This document shows, piece after piece, positions 20,841-33,364 of a stretch of 64,000 bases of DNA. Every line of letters begins with the position of its first letter. Position 1 is the stretch's first letter. Position numbers and translations under genes: made by a program. The DNA is taken from NCBI RefSeq assembly GCF_000005505.3, contig NC_016133.3, positions 28,885,008 to 28,949,007 on the forward strand, written 5' to 3'. Origin of the DNA: Brachypodium distachyon (Eukaryota > Streptophyta > Magnoliopsida > Poales > Poaceae). The notes under the pieces were generated by a model. It was not told the DNA's origin, did no database searches, and worked only from the letters and a program-made list of their open reading frames with translations.

Positions 20841-23800
20841 AATCGCCAAAAGGATAGCTCCATGTTTTGTACAGCCAACTGAGCCAGCTTCGCAGATCAA
20901 GTTTTGTGAAGCTATCGTGTTCGGCGCTGCTCCACACCAGATTTTTAAGAAGTCGGAAGATACCGAACACTCCCTTAATCTTGCTCTTAGGACAAGTAAC
21001 TGGATTGGAGACTCCCCACAAATAAAAATGCAGAATTTCCGTTGTTGTACGACCAGACACAGTCACAACTTTCAACACGGCCTCACAAACTGTCTTGTTG
21101 TTGGTACGAGCCTTTTCGTGTGAGACTCGTACGAAATCCACCGTATGTGTAGCATTGCTTATAAAAATGAATAATTGGATTGGAGACAGCTCATTGGATT
21201 GCCCATATGGGATCACCTGCTTTTGTCCAACAAAGCAAGAGTCAAAGTTTTTTTTGTCAAATTTGGGGCTTGCAAGTTTCCACGTTTCGAGTTTGACAAG
21301 TTTTTCTTTTTTAAACATGTGTATTTAATATTTTAATCGTGATCCAAGTTTAGATCACAATCGTGCGAGACCTGCAGAGCAACAAAGGATCTCGAAGAAC
21401 ACCGCACACAACACAGTACGACAGCCAAGGACGGATGTGTGTGGGAGGGCCCTTAAGATTTTTTTTTTAGTTGATACTTACTCATCGGCTCATTGAATAT
21501 CACTTAAAAATAAGTAAAGACTCTAATTTCGTTCCCTCTAATCCCAACTCGTCCCCCTCGTGTCAACAGGGTCATCGAAGGGCATGAGCGAGGTGTATGA
21601 CCGCTCAGGGCCTCCAAAATCGTGGGGCCACCAGATTTAGCTGTAGTTATGGTATTAATCAGAAAAAAACAACGCTAATCACTCAAGGGAGTCGCTCGAC
21701 TCCTCCGACGCCTGGACCTCCCAGCCTTCACGCCACACGCCTCCACCCGAGGCGATCGCAATCGCGGAATCACCCTGCCAGGCGCTGCCCCCTGCCTCTC
21801 ATCTAGTAAAGTTGTAATCTCGTTCAGGCTTGATCTTGTTGATTTGTTCCGTCAGTCCTTGGCCCGTGGCCGTCCTCCCTAGTTGGCTTGCCTGCTTCTC
21901 GCGGGACGACGCACTTCGTCCGCGACTCCGCAGTTCTTCACGTCCAGACGTCCGGCAATCGCCTCAACAGTCAACACCTAATCGGTTTTCAATGATTCAG
22001 AATAATCAAGCCTTAGAAAATTAGTTATGAAGGTATGATTGGAGATTTCATTTCAAAAAATACCAGAAGGGTGATGCTTTTCAGTAGAACATGAGGTTAG
22101 TTTATTGTTCCAATACTAGTACGCTGCTATATTTGTAGATGTTGTGTGAAATAAGACACATTGTAATTGTAATGTTATATAATTAAATGAAACTATGGTT
22201 TAGTTATATGAAGTTGTCCAAATTTTGAAATAAAATTTTCAATTTCGCTCAGGATCTTCAATTCCTGGAGACGGCCCTGCATGTCAAATTACTGCCTCCG
22301 TCCTGACGTCACCACCACCGAGCAATGTCATGAGCATTCGCTGACTGATGTAACTTGCTCACCCGGATATCAGGATCCCAGGTCAAAAACATTGGCATTG
22401 GCAGTTGCAGCACAAGCACAGACATCGGCACTGGCAACTACAGTACTACCACATTCACAGTAGTACTACAGTACTACTATGTGCTTTCCACGGGCAAGGA
22501 ACTAAGAGCGGAGAAGGAAAAACGGTGCAACACACGGTTCGTGCCCTGCACTCAAAGGATGGACAACTCGATCCTTCTACCAACATGCACTTAATTAGCG
22601 TGTACAAGTAAACTACTCTCGGTAATCAAGACCTTGCTTGCCGCCGTAATCGTCCGGAGACCACTGCCAGGGTTACTGCCGCCGAAAGATATCCTCTCCA
22701 GTGCAAGGACGCGATTCCTCGTAAAGACGCTCTCCCTGCCCCGAACCACCTTGGCGTCCACAGACCGACACAAAATCAAGGTGTACGTGCCAAAAGCGAT
22801 CGGCTCAGCCAGACGCCCAGACCAAGAATCGGCGGCGCGTAAGCTACAAATCCTTTGCTTCCGTAGATTCCACCCACGGAACAGGACACGTCCATTGGAT
22901 TAGATAACGTGTGGTGCTTTCCTTGAATCTTACTTGTGTATCAATCCGTACCTGAACTTTCATGTCCACTTTTCATCCTTTGGGCACGTAGACCTTTCAT
23001 TTTCCGTTCGAAGGGATCCTAATTTCTTTTTCTGAGCCCGTAGCCGTTCCAGATGGGAGACGGGCGTGCCGCATGACCATCGCCGTAGTAGGCCTTAGCA
23101 GCGGCAGAGATGATCGGTCACCATGGAGTTTGGGGTGAAATTTCAAAGAGAAAGGTGCATTTTTTTGCCCTCTACTGTTAGAAAAGCTTGTTTTGACCGA
23201 TCGACTCTAAAATCAGATAAACTTAGACTCCAATTGTCAACGGCGTAAAGTTCTTTCTCTTACCCAAATTTAAACAATTTCATAATTCATGTGGCAAGTT
23301 TATTTTAGAGAAAGGCTTTCGCCGAGCTTTATTAAGAAAGCCAGAGTTTCACGTGGCAAGTTTGAAACGAAAATATACTACAGTGACAAAATGTTGACCA
23401 TCGACCAATGCGAAATGATCTATCGGCTAACCCACGACTAAAAAACCCTTGGTTTGTAGAGGAATTGGGAATTGTTTCAGTGAAGAGAGAGATGGAGGTT
23501 AGGCATGAGCAAGTGAGAGAGAATGAGTTCCTTAAGTTTTGAACTACTTGGCAAATGACATGACATTGGTCAATGGTCCGCATCATATCATCATGGTAAG
23601 TCTTTGGTCTAAACATGAAAACTCAGCTACAAAGGGTGTTGGACGAAAACCATACGACATTGGCAATTGGGGGAGTAAAGTTTTACATTTCGAGTTGAAG
23701 GGACAAAACTAGACTTCATAATAGCATAGGGACAAGAATATATAGTTTTCTCTAAACTAAATTATTATCTAGCGGTTGACCGTCTTTGTCTTTGTGTTTC

Positions 23801-24283
23801 GATTTATCTCCTAAACTTTGACATGTTTAGCTGTTTGAGAGCAATTCATACTTAGACGGTCGACATCAAACTATAGTAAGTGCATGTTCGGTCTTAACTA
23901 TTTTTAATATTTTTTTGATAATGCGTATCATGTAAAAAAAGTTAGAATAACGTATTGTTTATTTAAACTGCAGCCTGCAACTTATATTTTACGGGATATG
24001 AATCTTCACTATTTTGCTCTTTAAAATAGAATAACATATTTTTTCACGCAGCGATGATTTTTAGGCCAATCTACATGTTACATATTCATGGCTTTCTAAG
24101 AAAAAATCACAACTTTTTAGAGCAATAAAATGCATCTTGGACACCAACCAGCACTACTCAGTATAACCCCACTGTTGACTGAATTGACGCCAATCTGCGG
24201 TCCTGTGGTTGCCTATACATTCCATAGTTTTCTTTTTCAAAGCTACTCTGCATATGACGAATTACCTGTCCGACGGTTTCTTC
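20841..24283. other. Intergenic, repeat-derived, no gene recognised
   Basis: A 173-codon minus-strand frame (20797-21318) has no recognisable motif and begins inside the putative CACTA end. The 21590-21970 stretch is GC-rich with a GGCCTCCAAAATCGTGGGG start seen in some grass transposons. The remainder is AT-rich. I could not assemble exons or delimit elements. Confidence -1.
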
Positions 24284-24286
24284 TTA

Positions 24287-24682
24287 GACCTTGTTTAGTG
24301 TTAGTGTATTTTTTAGTCACTAGTGTTTTGGTATTTGAGGGGTTTGTATGTTCACCCAAAAGTAGGGATAATCTCCTCTGAGCTCTTCCTACCAAACAAC
24401 CATTTGGTGTTTCTAGTGTTTTTCAATTTGGAGTGTATAATATCCTAGAAATACCTCAAAAACACTAACGCCAAAAGCCCTCAAGCTTTGTCTGGTACTA
24501 GAGTTTTTGGGGTGTTTTCTAGGATATTATTCACTTCCAATTGAAAAACACTCAAAACATTTTATTTTTTAATCAAATTAAAACACTTTTCATTTGGATT
24601 TTTGAGAGTTTTGAGTGAACAACCAAACAACTCAAACACAGAAACAATAGTGACTAAAAATAAAAAAACATCAAACAAGACC
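24287..24682. mobile_element. Tourist-like MITE (PIF/Harbinger type)
   Basis: About 396 bp with inverted ends GACCTTGTTTAGTG...TTTTTAGTCACTA and TAGTGACTAAAAA...CAAACAAGACC. It is flanked by TTA on both sides (24284-24286 and 24683-24685), the 3-bp duplication expected for Tourist/PIF-Harbinger elements. The interior can fold back further (CTAGGATATTATTCACTTCCAA versus TTGGAGTGTATAATATCCTAG). No coding capacity. Confidence -1.
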
Positions 24683-24972
24683 TTACTGTAATATTTCTCT
24701 TCCACGGGTTATCCCTTGTCACAATGTTTGACCATGGATCATACAAGCGGGGCCGCACTTTGGATGGAAGCTACGAACATAGCCTGGCCTATCTTTCAAA
24801 ATCGTTGCGTTTGACTCGTTTGGCACTTTTTGTGTCGACGAATTCCTGCGGCAGAAGTATAATTTTTTGTCTGCAGCCGTAGATCTCCGCTCCGCCGCTC
24901 AATCGTTTCCGTCCGATCCCCGCTCTCGACCCTGAGAATTCGAACGTTACGCCGCTCCCCTTCGATCCAGGC

Positions 24973-24979
24973 ATATAAA
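24973..24979 (+). promoter_or_regulatory. TATA box of the shugoshin gene
   Basis: ATATAAA lies about 155 bases upstream of the ATG at 25135, which would put the transcript start near 25005. This argues against a longer N-terminus, because the in-frame open stretch upstream of 25135 begins at a non-ATG codon before the predicted start site. Confidence -1.
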
Positions 24980-25134
24980 CTGGCCCCAACTAGCCGTTGC
25001 GCCTTCCCTTTCTTCCATCTCCGATCCGCCGACCAAACCCTCGAAAAGCTCCCAAATCTCCTCCCGATCTCGCAGCAGCTGCTTCTCTCTCCTTGCTCCT
25101 TGGAGACCTCGCCGTCGCCGTATACTGCCATCCC

Positions 25135-26854
25135 ATGGAGATCGCCGTTCTCGCGCCGCAGCAGGCGAACCCGGCCCAAGCGGCGGGGCCGCAAACTAGG
25201 AACGCCGGGGCGATGGCGGCCATGCGGAAGCTCGGCGCCGCCAGCGCCGCCGCGGCGAGGAGGAAGACGCTCTGTGACATCACCAATCTGAGGCGGCTGC
25301 CCTCGGCGGCGGCGGCAGAGGGGCAGCAGGATGACGGGTCGAAGTGCGCGGGCGCGGACACCGCGCACGCGCAGCTAGTCAAGGCAAGATTGCATACTCC
25401 GCCCCACCGCTCTCGATTTGTTGGTTAAAGAAGGATGTGCCTGAGCGCAGTCGCTAACGCTGCTCTACTTGTCTTGTAATTTTGTGTTTGTATTTCAGGA
25501 GAATTCGGATCTTGTGAGGCTCCTGGAGGAGAGAGAGTACGTATCTGCAATCGACCCCAGTTTCTTGCACTGATTGTCTCAGATTGAGTATCTCGTGAGA
25601 AGTGTTTTGGTTTTGACTCGATTCGGTTTGATTTGATGTGCGCAGCAAGTTCATACAGTTGACTGGAACCGAGCTGCAGAACCTGCGGCTCTCAAACTGG
25701 CAGCTTGCGCAGGCCAATTCCCAGATGTTGGCAGTAAGTTCTCCCCTCAATTTTCTTCAAGAAACTTAGTCAAAATTTTCGTTGGGCAACTTGGGATCGA
25801 AATGTTTACAACCGTGGACCTTGCTATGATCAATTGATCATCACGAGGCTAACCCCTTTCTTGTTTTTTTTCTTTGCAGGAGCTAAATCTTGGAAAAAAT
25901 AGGGTAAGCTACGGTATCTTAACCCTGTAAAATCTCGAGAACCTTTTGACTGTTCATGACAAATCTGATAACCAAATGTTGTTCTTTTTCTGCAGCTGAA
26001 ATCGCTACAGCACGAACTTGCATGCTCGAGAGCTGCTCTCAAAGTAAAATCCTCGGAGCTAGAGGTAATGACATCTGTCAGCATTTTCCATGACACCGTT
26101 TGATGCTTCTGTTTTTCTGTCCTAATCTGCGACGTGTGCTGCCCTCGTCTCCTATAATAACAGGAGGCAAAGAAGGCGATGAAGGGGAGCAGACACCTGC
26201 AGCAGAAGGGCCCTAGCGAAATGGCGCGGCAGTCAACTTCAGACAGAGCCGCCGCCGCTGCCGCACAGCTCAAGGAAGGAGACGCCGAGCCGGGTCCGGA
26301 GGTGTCAGGCGCCGCCAGTGCTAGGAAGCTCGCCGGGAATGCCAGCCGGAAGCGGCTGCTGAGATCTCGATGTAACAACCATGATCTCTTTACCCAGTCT
26401 TAGATATGATTCCTTGCCTGCTTTCGCATGTGTGGCTAACTGGTTACCAATTGCCCAACGGCGTCCAGCTCTTGGGCCTGCCGAGACGTCGAGGAAGCCA
26501 GTGGCGGCGTCCAAGGAACGGGAGAGCGTGCAGAGACGGTAACACCGCAAGCTCGAGACCATCAATAGTTGGTCAAAGAAACACAATTAAGCCACTGATT
26601 CTTGCTGTTTCTACAGGAAGTCCATGAGAGCGCCGCAGCCAAGCGGCCGGAGGGAAGAGTTGTTCGAGATAGAGGATGTCCAGGTCGCCATAGGCGGTGG
26701 AAATGACAGGAACGGGACGACGTCGGAGCAGGTGCCGTTGATGGCGGCGCAGTTCCCGCGCAGGTCGTCGCTGGGGAGGCCGATACGGCGGGCCACCGAG
26801 ATGGTCACCTCCTACAAGGAGATGCCTGTAAACATCAAGCTCAGGCGGTCTTAA
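25135..26854 (+). CDS. SGO1: Shugoshin, centromeric cohesion protector
   Basis: Shugoshin recruits PP2A to centromeres and shields cohesin in meiosis and mitosis. Exons are 25135-25383, 25499-25536, 25646-25733, 25880-25903, 25996-26064, 26164-26371, 26469-26538 and 26617-26854, giving 327 residues in perfect phase. The N-terminus holds RRKTLCDITNLRRL. An N-terminal coiled coil follows (about 83-175), with KENSDLVRLLEERDKFIQLT, LQNLRLSNWQLAQANSQML and LKSLQHELACSRAALKVKSSE, the PP2A/dimerisation region of plant shugoshins. The middle is Ala/basic-rich. The C-terminal SGO motif reads RPIRRATEMVTSYKEMPVN and ends IKLRRS. Intron 1 starts with GC (AAG/GCAAGA), a GC-AG intron; the other introns are GT-AG. 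SGO1 versus SGO2 is not certain, but the family is. Confidence -1.
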
Positions 26855-27713
26855 GTAGCAGTAGAAGCTGGTTGCCGTTCGCATCCAAGCTAGATTGCCA
26901 TTATTCTTTGCTGTGTTCAGCCACAGCGTGTGTTTTGGTGTGAAGATGATGTACGTTGTACTAAATCTGTTCCGATTTCTAGGACGGCTGTAGCTATTGC
27001 AAAACGCCTTACAAAAAGGAATGGAGTAGTTGTTTGTATTATGATGAGTGAACAAATGGCACGGAAATCAGCCATTCTGCTGATACTGTTGTTGTGAGCT
27101 GCAAATGTAATTCTCCAAACAGATTATTTGCTTGACATATTAATGGAAAACAGATTATTCAAATATAATTTTGAAAACAGGTTATTTGATTGACCCACAT
27201 AGGTGTAAGTCACAGAAGTAGAAGAAAAACAGAACCATTTGTTCCTAAATACAAAATGTTCTAGTTTTCTATAGTAGATTTACTTAAATTTGTTACCACT
27301 TCAATAAGTTTGGCTTAGGAGCTAGGGGAAAGATAGACCACCTTATATTTAAGAACGGAGGCAGTACATTTGATTTTAGAGGATGGCGCATCCGGTAAAC
27401 AAAGATGGGTATTTTAGAGGACCAAATTTTGTATTGAAAGATTAAAAGCTGCCAGCATCTGATTTTTGATTACTTTGAAAAATACCAACGAGAAGCCAAA
27501 AGCCGACATGTAGCCATGTACAAACTAGATCATGCATCGTCGTTGGTACATTAGTTCTAAAAGTATTTTGATGGATAAAAAATGTTTTCTTGACGGAAAT
27601 GAATAAAAAAATGTTATATACGATTTTTTTGTAAAATGTTTCTAAACAAAATGTTCATCCATGTAAATAAAATGTTAATGCTGCTTCTAAAATGTTTCTT
27701 ATGAATTGTTTTA
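26855..27713. other. Shugoshin 3' UTR and AT-rich intergenic DNA
   Basis: Non-coding. AATGGAAA/AATAAA-like poly(A) signals occur but none stands out. From about 27120 the DNA is AT-rich repeat-like sequence with repeated AAAATGTT motifs (27580-27700). No gene seen. Confidence -1.
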
Positions 27714-27770
27714 CTCCCTCCGATCCATATTACTTGTCTCAAATTTATTCATAATATGGATCAGAGCGAG
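27714..27770. mobile_element. Short Stowaway MITE
   Basis: 57 bp from CTCCCTCCGATCCATATTA to the inverted ATAATATGGATCAGAGCGAG, flanked by TA (27712-27713, 27771-27772). It appears to be a deletion derivative, little more than the two inverted ends. Confidence -1.
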
Positions 27771-27819
27771 TAGTAATATGTTCCCTCGTCTATGAAATAC
27801 TATGTTATACTTTAAGAAC

Positions 27820-29035
27820 AGCGTAAAATACACCCGCGGTCCTAATATTATTGACGAGTTGTCAAGTTAGTACTAAAATTACTAAACTGCATATTTAGGT
27901 CCCAATTTTTTGCTAAGTGTGTCACGTCAGGTCCTATGCTCATCCAGGAGCGTTTGACCGGCCTACGTGGCACGTTGACCGAGTACACGTCAGCCAAAGA
28001 GCCCACTGGACATAACTGACGTGAGAAAAAATGCATCCGCGGTCCTAATATTATTGACGAGGTGCAAAGTTAGTCCTAAAATTATTAAACTGCATATTTA
28101 GGTCCTAATTTTTTGTTAAGTGGGTTACCAGAGGTCCTAAGCTCGTTTAGGAGCGTTTGACCGTCCTACGTGACCGAATACACGTCGGCTAAGGGGCCTG
28201 TTGGCATAATTGGCGCTATGAAATAGTGTTTTGTCTCACCCATCGCCGTGGTTCTTGCCTGCGAGTCATTGGAGTTGCGGCAAAGGAGAGTAGAGAATTG
28301 GGGGTGGCTTGCAGGGTTTTAGGGGCAGCTACTGAGTTGTTGGGGGTGCTTGGCGGCGAACCGGAGGAGGGCTGGCAATGAGCTCGTGTAGCGATGGAGG
28401 ACGGTGCTAGGCGGTGGAACGCTACACAACACGAGGATGGTCGAAGGTGTACAGCGACGAGGCGAAGCTAGTAAGCAAGGAGTCACGGCTCGGGGAGGCT
28501 GTTGGCTGAGGCGGTGTACAGCGACGGCGCGCCGTGTGCTCGGGACCGCACGCAACAGCGCAAATGTCGTTCACGTTCTCGACGATATAGGGCACTAGCA
28601 CAGGACTGGCTTGTGGCTCTAGCTTTGGCGAAGAAAGACGGTCAAGGCGACGCAGCTTAGAGACCGTGGGGGGCCGCGAGGTTGGTCGTAGGTGTTACAG
28701 AGAATGAGGTTAGGACCCGTCGTGACCCACTTACCAAAAAAATAGGACTTAAGTATGCAGTTTTAGTAATTTTAGGACTAAGTTGGTACCTTGTCAATAA
28801 TATTAGGACCGAGGGTGCATTAATCTAATTTTATAGATTCAGTCATGTACAACGGGCCCTTTAGCTTATGTGTATTCGGTCAGCGTGCCACGTAGGCTGG
28901 TCAAATGTTCTTGGACGAGTTTAGAACCTGTCATGACACACTTCCCAAAAAATAGGACATAAATATGCAGTTTAGTAAATTTAGGACTAACTTGACACCT
29001 CATCAATAATATTAGGACCGCGAGTGTATTTTACT
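27820..29035. mobile_element. MULE-like element with tandemly doubled TIRs
   Basis: The left arm holds two tandem units (27823-28020 and about 28030-28215), each with TCCGCGGTCCTAATATTATT-type sequence, a TAAACTGCATATTTAGGTCC core, GGAGCGTTTGACC and a CACGTCxGCxAA end. The right arm holds two inverted copies (about 28700-28825 and 28850-29034) ending GTGTATTTTAC. Outer ends are GTAAAATACAC and its inverse. Possible 9-bp flanks TTTAAGAAC (27811-27819) and CTTAAGGAC (29036-29044) agree at 7 of 9 bases. The middle (28215-28700) is GC-rich and non-coding. Termini resemble those of the element at 2857-4896. No transposase is present, so it would depend on proteins supplied elsewhere. Confidence -1.
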
Positions 29036-30261
29036 CTTAAGGACATATCTGTAGGTCGATGAAAATGTTACAAGTACAATATGAAAGAAAAAAGTCTCTA
29101 GCTTGTGTAGAATGTCCACGAGAAAGGATGGTTAAGTCCCTTGTGATCTCTTATTTGTGTCCGAAACCAAGCATAGCTGGCGTGGTTCCCATGCACCAAC
29201 GACCAAAGACTAGTTTTGTCACTCTGCGTGTCTTAATCGACTATTGACATAGATTTTTCCTTCAGTGGTAAGCGATATATCCAGTGATTGCGAGACACCC
29301 TAATTTTATCAATCTTCGAGCTACAAGACTCATAGGCACAACGTAAGTGTGTGTACTGTGCACCTACATGTTTTATTTGATGCATCGAAAAAATTGTAAC
29401 GAAACAAAAAAAAAATGCTATGTGAGCAAATTAATATACACCGTTGAATGAAACAAAAAATCATTACTAAACAATACATGAATATTTTTGATAAATGCAT
29501 CGACGAAATATGTATTGAAACTAGAAGGAAAAAGGAGAAAGTAGAGTTGGGTTTAATTGTTCTCTTATATATTGTCTAGCCCAGATTCAATAAAAGTATA
29601 AATAAGATAAAACTGAAGGGGAAGACAGTCAACACAAGTCAAGCAAATTCAGGACGGTCAAATCAAAGACCAATCAACGAAGAAGGCCTAAGAGGAAACA
29701 AGCCTACGAGGCAGAGGGGCCTACGAGACAGAGGGATGAGAGGGCTTGGTCCCTAGGGTATGTTTGGTTTTAGCCCTAGCTTGCCATGCCAAATATTTTG
29801 CTAGCCAAAAAATTGGTGAAGATTTTGGTTGCCCATGAGTTTGCCGTAATTGACAACAAAAATGAACTAGACTTGGTAAGAAGTCATTAGCTTGCCAAAT
29901 TATTGCCTACAATACAAAAAAAGACCATAGTTTTGGTCATGACTTGGCCAGCATCCAAACACACCTCTAGTTACTGCACACGCGAATGTGCAAACAGATT
30001 ATTAAAATGTACTAGTTATTTCTATTAATGGAATTTATCCATCTATGCATTTGCATCCAGCGAAAATTGAAATTCAAATGGAACACAAAATTGCATGAGA
30101 GATCAATGAATATGAAGAGTATTGATTCTATCGACATGGTTCTCATAGCTTGCAAGATTGGATAACAACCACCCCTAAGATTGATAACACCGGGTAAATA
30201 TTTTGTTCACATTCCATTGGAGAAGGCATGTTCATTGGGACTTGGGAGGTTAAAGACAGTT
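29036..30261. other. Intergenic between MULE-like element and ITPase gene
   Basis: AT-rich and without coding exons. At about 29757-29965 a possible MITE has inverted ends GTATGTTTGG and CCAAACACAC. ITPase 3' UTR sequence should occupy the last few hundred bases on the minus strand. Confidence -1.
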
Positions 30262-33200
30262 TCAAGCCGATTCATCACCCTGAATTGTATAGTTAGCAGA
30301 AGCGAAATGATCTTTCACCAACGCAAGAGCTTTCCCCCTGTGAGATATTTGATTCTTCTCAGGTTTGGGCATCTCAGCATACCTGTATTACACACCCCGT
30401 CAGCACATAATCATAAGGGATGCATGGAAAAATGGAAACTATCGTAACACTCACGTTTGCTCAAATCCATCTGGCTGGAATACAGGGTCCCATCCAAAAT
30501 CAGCAGGGCCTCTGGCAGGTACAATTTTTCCCTGCATATGGAGAATTGGTCTCAAAACATAGTGCAGAACACAACAGCTCTTTTGTACTGAAAACATGGA
30601 GTACTTTCTGTCCTTATCTTTACTCCTATAAATTCATTGAGGTGAAAACAAATATAGAGTATATGATTTAAGATAATAGATAATTAATACTCCCTCCGAT
30701 CCATATTAATTGTCGAAATATTACATGTATCCAGACGCTATTTAGGCATAGAGACATATTAATATGGATTGGAGGGAGTGGTATAAGCTTTTTTAAATGT
30801 ATTTTTTTAATCCGTAGCAAAATACGGGTATTGAGCTAGTCACAATAAACACCCCATAATGCATCCAAATGCTATGATCTGGGCAGCATGAAGCATAACT
30901 ACAGGCTTCTTTAAACAACGGTAATCTAACAAGACAGCAAGCAACGTAAGCTTGGTGCTTGCATGTAAAACTACCTCACTATTATAATTCGTATTATCCC
31001 TTTATGCATTTACTACAAAATAACGATTTTCAACAACGCTGGATACCTACAAAATGTAACATTTTGAACTAACTTCTATGAACAGAACATTCCACAAAAT
31101 ATAAGGTAGGGTCTAGATTATAGAGGGAGATGGATCTTGGAAATACATCAGATGCAATTTGCAGCACTGACAAATGCATTTATTCTCATTATACAGTGTT
31201 GGTATTCTAAATCAATGGCAGTAAAAATATTGATGATAGAATTGACTTTTCTTCAGTCCAGATGGAAATTCCAAGAAGTGAGATCTTACTGCTGTTTTGC
31301 CGACAAATGTGATCGGTTCCTCTTCTGGTCCAAGAGCAAGGGAAAATATGCACATAGCAAAGGCTGATTTGTCTTCATAAGCTTTTAACAAATTGTTCAA
31401 ACCTATAATGGAAAAATATTATAGCATACTTGGCCCCGTCAAACATTAAAAAGCAAAAAAAAAAAGGAGAGGAACAAGGTAAGGATTTGTTAGTCATGCA
31501 CCTTCATGCCCAATCTTCTCAAGAAACCACTTTCTGTTCATTCATGTGTCCAAGACATCAAAATAAAGAAAAAAGAGTTAGGGAGAATTCTCTCTTTGAG
31601 TTATGCTGGTGAAGGATGTTTATTATCTCAGCTGTAACTTTGCAATACGAAAATATTAGAGAAGAAAAAGACTTACATGTAGGGTCCTGCAGCATGAAAC
31701 AAATTATGTCAAATTGAGCATATAGAAAATCCAAGAAGTGAAAAGAAAAAAGAATGCAAGCCAGTCACCTGGTAAACCTTTGAGTGCATTGAAACATAGG
31801 CAGGTGTCCTCAACAAGTACAGGACCATTCACCTATGTTAAAAATGCAACATAGGCCATTTAACCAGAGTCCACAGTAACTATAAATGGATTCATCTCAA
31901 TAATTCTAGTATTTAGAAACATAGAGGTACCTGTGATGCAGCCATTCGTGCTTTCTCTTTGGATATGTCTTCTGGCTCACCTTGAAATTCAGGCACTGCC
32001 AAGTTGAGCAAAGAATAGTGACAAATCAGCCATTAATCATGAACTTTAAGTTTTTTAGGCTGAAAAAGCAATTTCATTCATTCAGACAGAGGATTATATT
32101 CATGCCGAACGCATGCAGTTAGAAAGCTAGGGACATAGTTCGTCCACATTGGGGGAGAAGAGCTTAATTAGTGAGAGGTAAATACTGAAAATCTCCCATT
32201 TATATAAGTCGCATGAGTTCTATCAGAACAAGCATTTTTTTCCCCTAACAAAACACCATAAATTGGGCATATCAGTGTGATCATGGCTATTCTGGATCAT
32301 TTGCGAGCAGCACATTGCATGTGTAGTCCATTTCGAGCTCAATTTTTACATATAGGTCACCATCATGATCCTAATACTCAAGTGTATGGGGTCCGGATTC
32401 TAAGTCTATCAGAAGGTACATCAGTGCTTTCGTAATAACGAATTTTAACATCTGCTATTCCTCCTACCTCTTAACAAAAAGGTCCAAAACCCCAGAATGC
32501 AAATAACTATATTTACAAAAAAATAATTGAAAACCAACTATATTTACAATTTAGTCTTAACGTATGGACGTCCTATCTACTATCTCTTAACCCACAATGC
32601 AAAAGAAATACTACTGCTTCAGGCTATATGAAAGCAGGCATCAGTAAGACAGTAACTACTAACAAGTTACAAGTCCATTGACTCATGTACTGCTAACAAA
32701 GTTCCCATATAGTTTTCTCCAAACTTATTCTCAAATTGCTGCGTGATTGTGACCATAGCAAGTTATTGTGCTATCTCCATAAAACTTAAGAAAGTGGAGC
32801 AAGAAAGACATGTGTTATCAACTGTCCTAAATCTTAGGTTATCTTGTAACTTACAAGACATCCAAGGTTTTACGGTGAATATGGAACAAGCAAGCCACAT
32901 AATTTCATCATCGATCAGCAATATCAAATGATTTATCTAGCATAATCTCCAGGGACGGTAAATGGAGCAAACAACTCCTAATTCACAAGTTTCAGTTACC
33001 AATCCCCAATTGCAAGTTCGTGTGCGCTAATAACTAAAATAAAATTGCTGAACATGGTAATGCCGTGAAATAGGACCTAGGGTTCCGGCACCTTGAGAAG
33101 CGACAACCACGCGCTCCCATGGATCACCTAATCTTATGCATCTTGGTCTCACACAAAACCCTCGCTGCAAGTTTGCTAATCGAAAGCCTTGTACATATTT

Positions 33201-33364
33201 AGGTGGGGAGGGAGGGTGAATAGGAGAAACTGGAGGAGCTTACGGTCGAGCTTGAGGGACTGGAAGGGGATGGAAGAACCGAGGATGGCGCGGACTTCCT
33301 CCAGCTTCTTAGCGTTGCCCGTCACGAAGGTCACCGCCTTCGGCAGCACCCGCGCCGCCGCCAT
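30262..33364 (-). CDS. ITPA: Inosine triphosphate pyrophosphatase (HAM1 family)
   Basis: The enzyme hydrolyses ITP, XTP and their deoxy forms to monophosphates plus pyrophosphate, keeping non-canonical purines out of DNA and RNA. Minus-strand exons are 33244-33364, 31931-31995, 31769-31832, 31677-31686, 31502-31533, 31290-31402, 30455-30531 and 30262-30382. They give 200 residues with every junction in phase, close to the usual length of plant ITPA. Visible family motifs are [12 protein letters not shown] (13-24), [52 protein letters not shown], a [11 protein letters not shown] block and SHRGKAL near the C-terminus (174-180). The fourth exon is only 10 nt (GACCCTACAT), supplying PY and part of I in the invariant PGPYIKW. 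Identification is very secure. Confidence -1.
30690..30778. mobile_element. Stowaway MITE in an ITPase intron
   Basis: 89 bp from CTCCCTCCGATCCATATTAA to the inverted TTAATATGGATTGGAGGGAG. The left flank is TA and the right flank is TG (decayed). It lies in the intron between exons 6 and 7 of the ITPase gene. Confidence -1.
30812..30839 (+). mobile_element. Helitron-like 3' end in an ITPase intron
   Basis: The hairpin CCGTAGCAAAATACGG is followed eight bases later by CTAG and then T. Grass Helitrons end in a short GC-rich hairpin about ten bases before CTRR and insert between A and T. The hairpin stem is 5 bp. No 5' TC end was found, so only the terminal fragment is called. Confidence -1.

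Noticed and set aside
20797..21318. 173-codon minus-strand frame
   Set aside because: No recognisable motif and it overlaps the putative CACTA end; reported only as a region.
24997..25134. Upstream N-terminal extension of shugoshin
   Set aside because: The open stretch begins at a non-ATG codon and lies before the predicted transcript start set by the TATA box at 24973.
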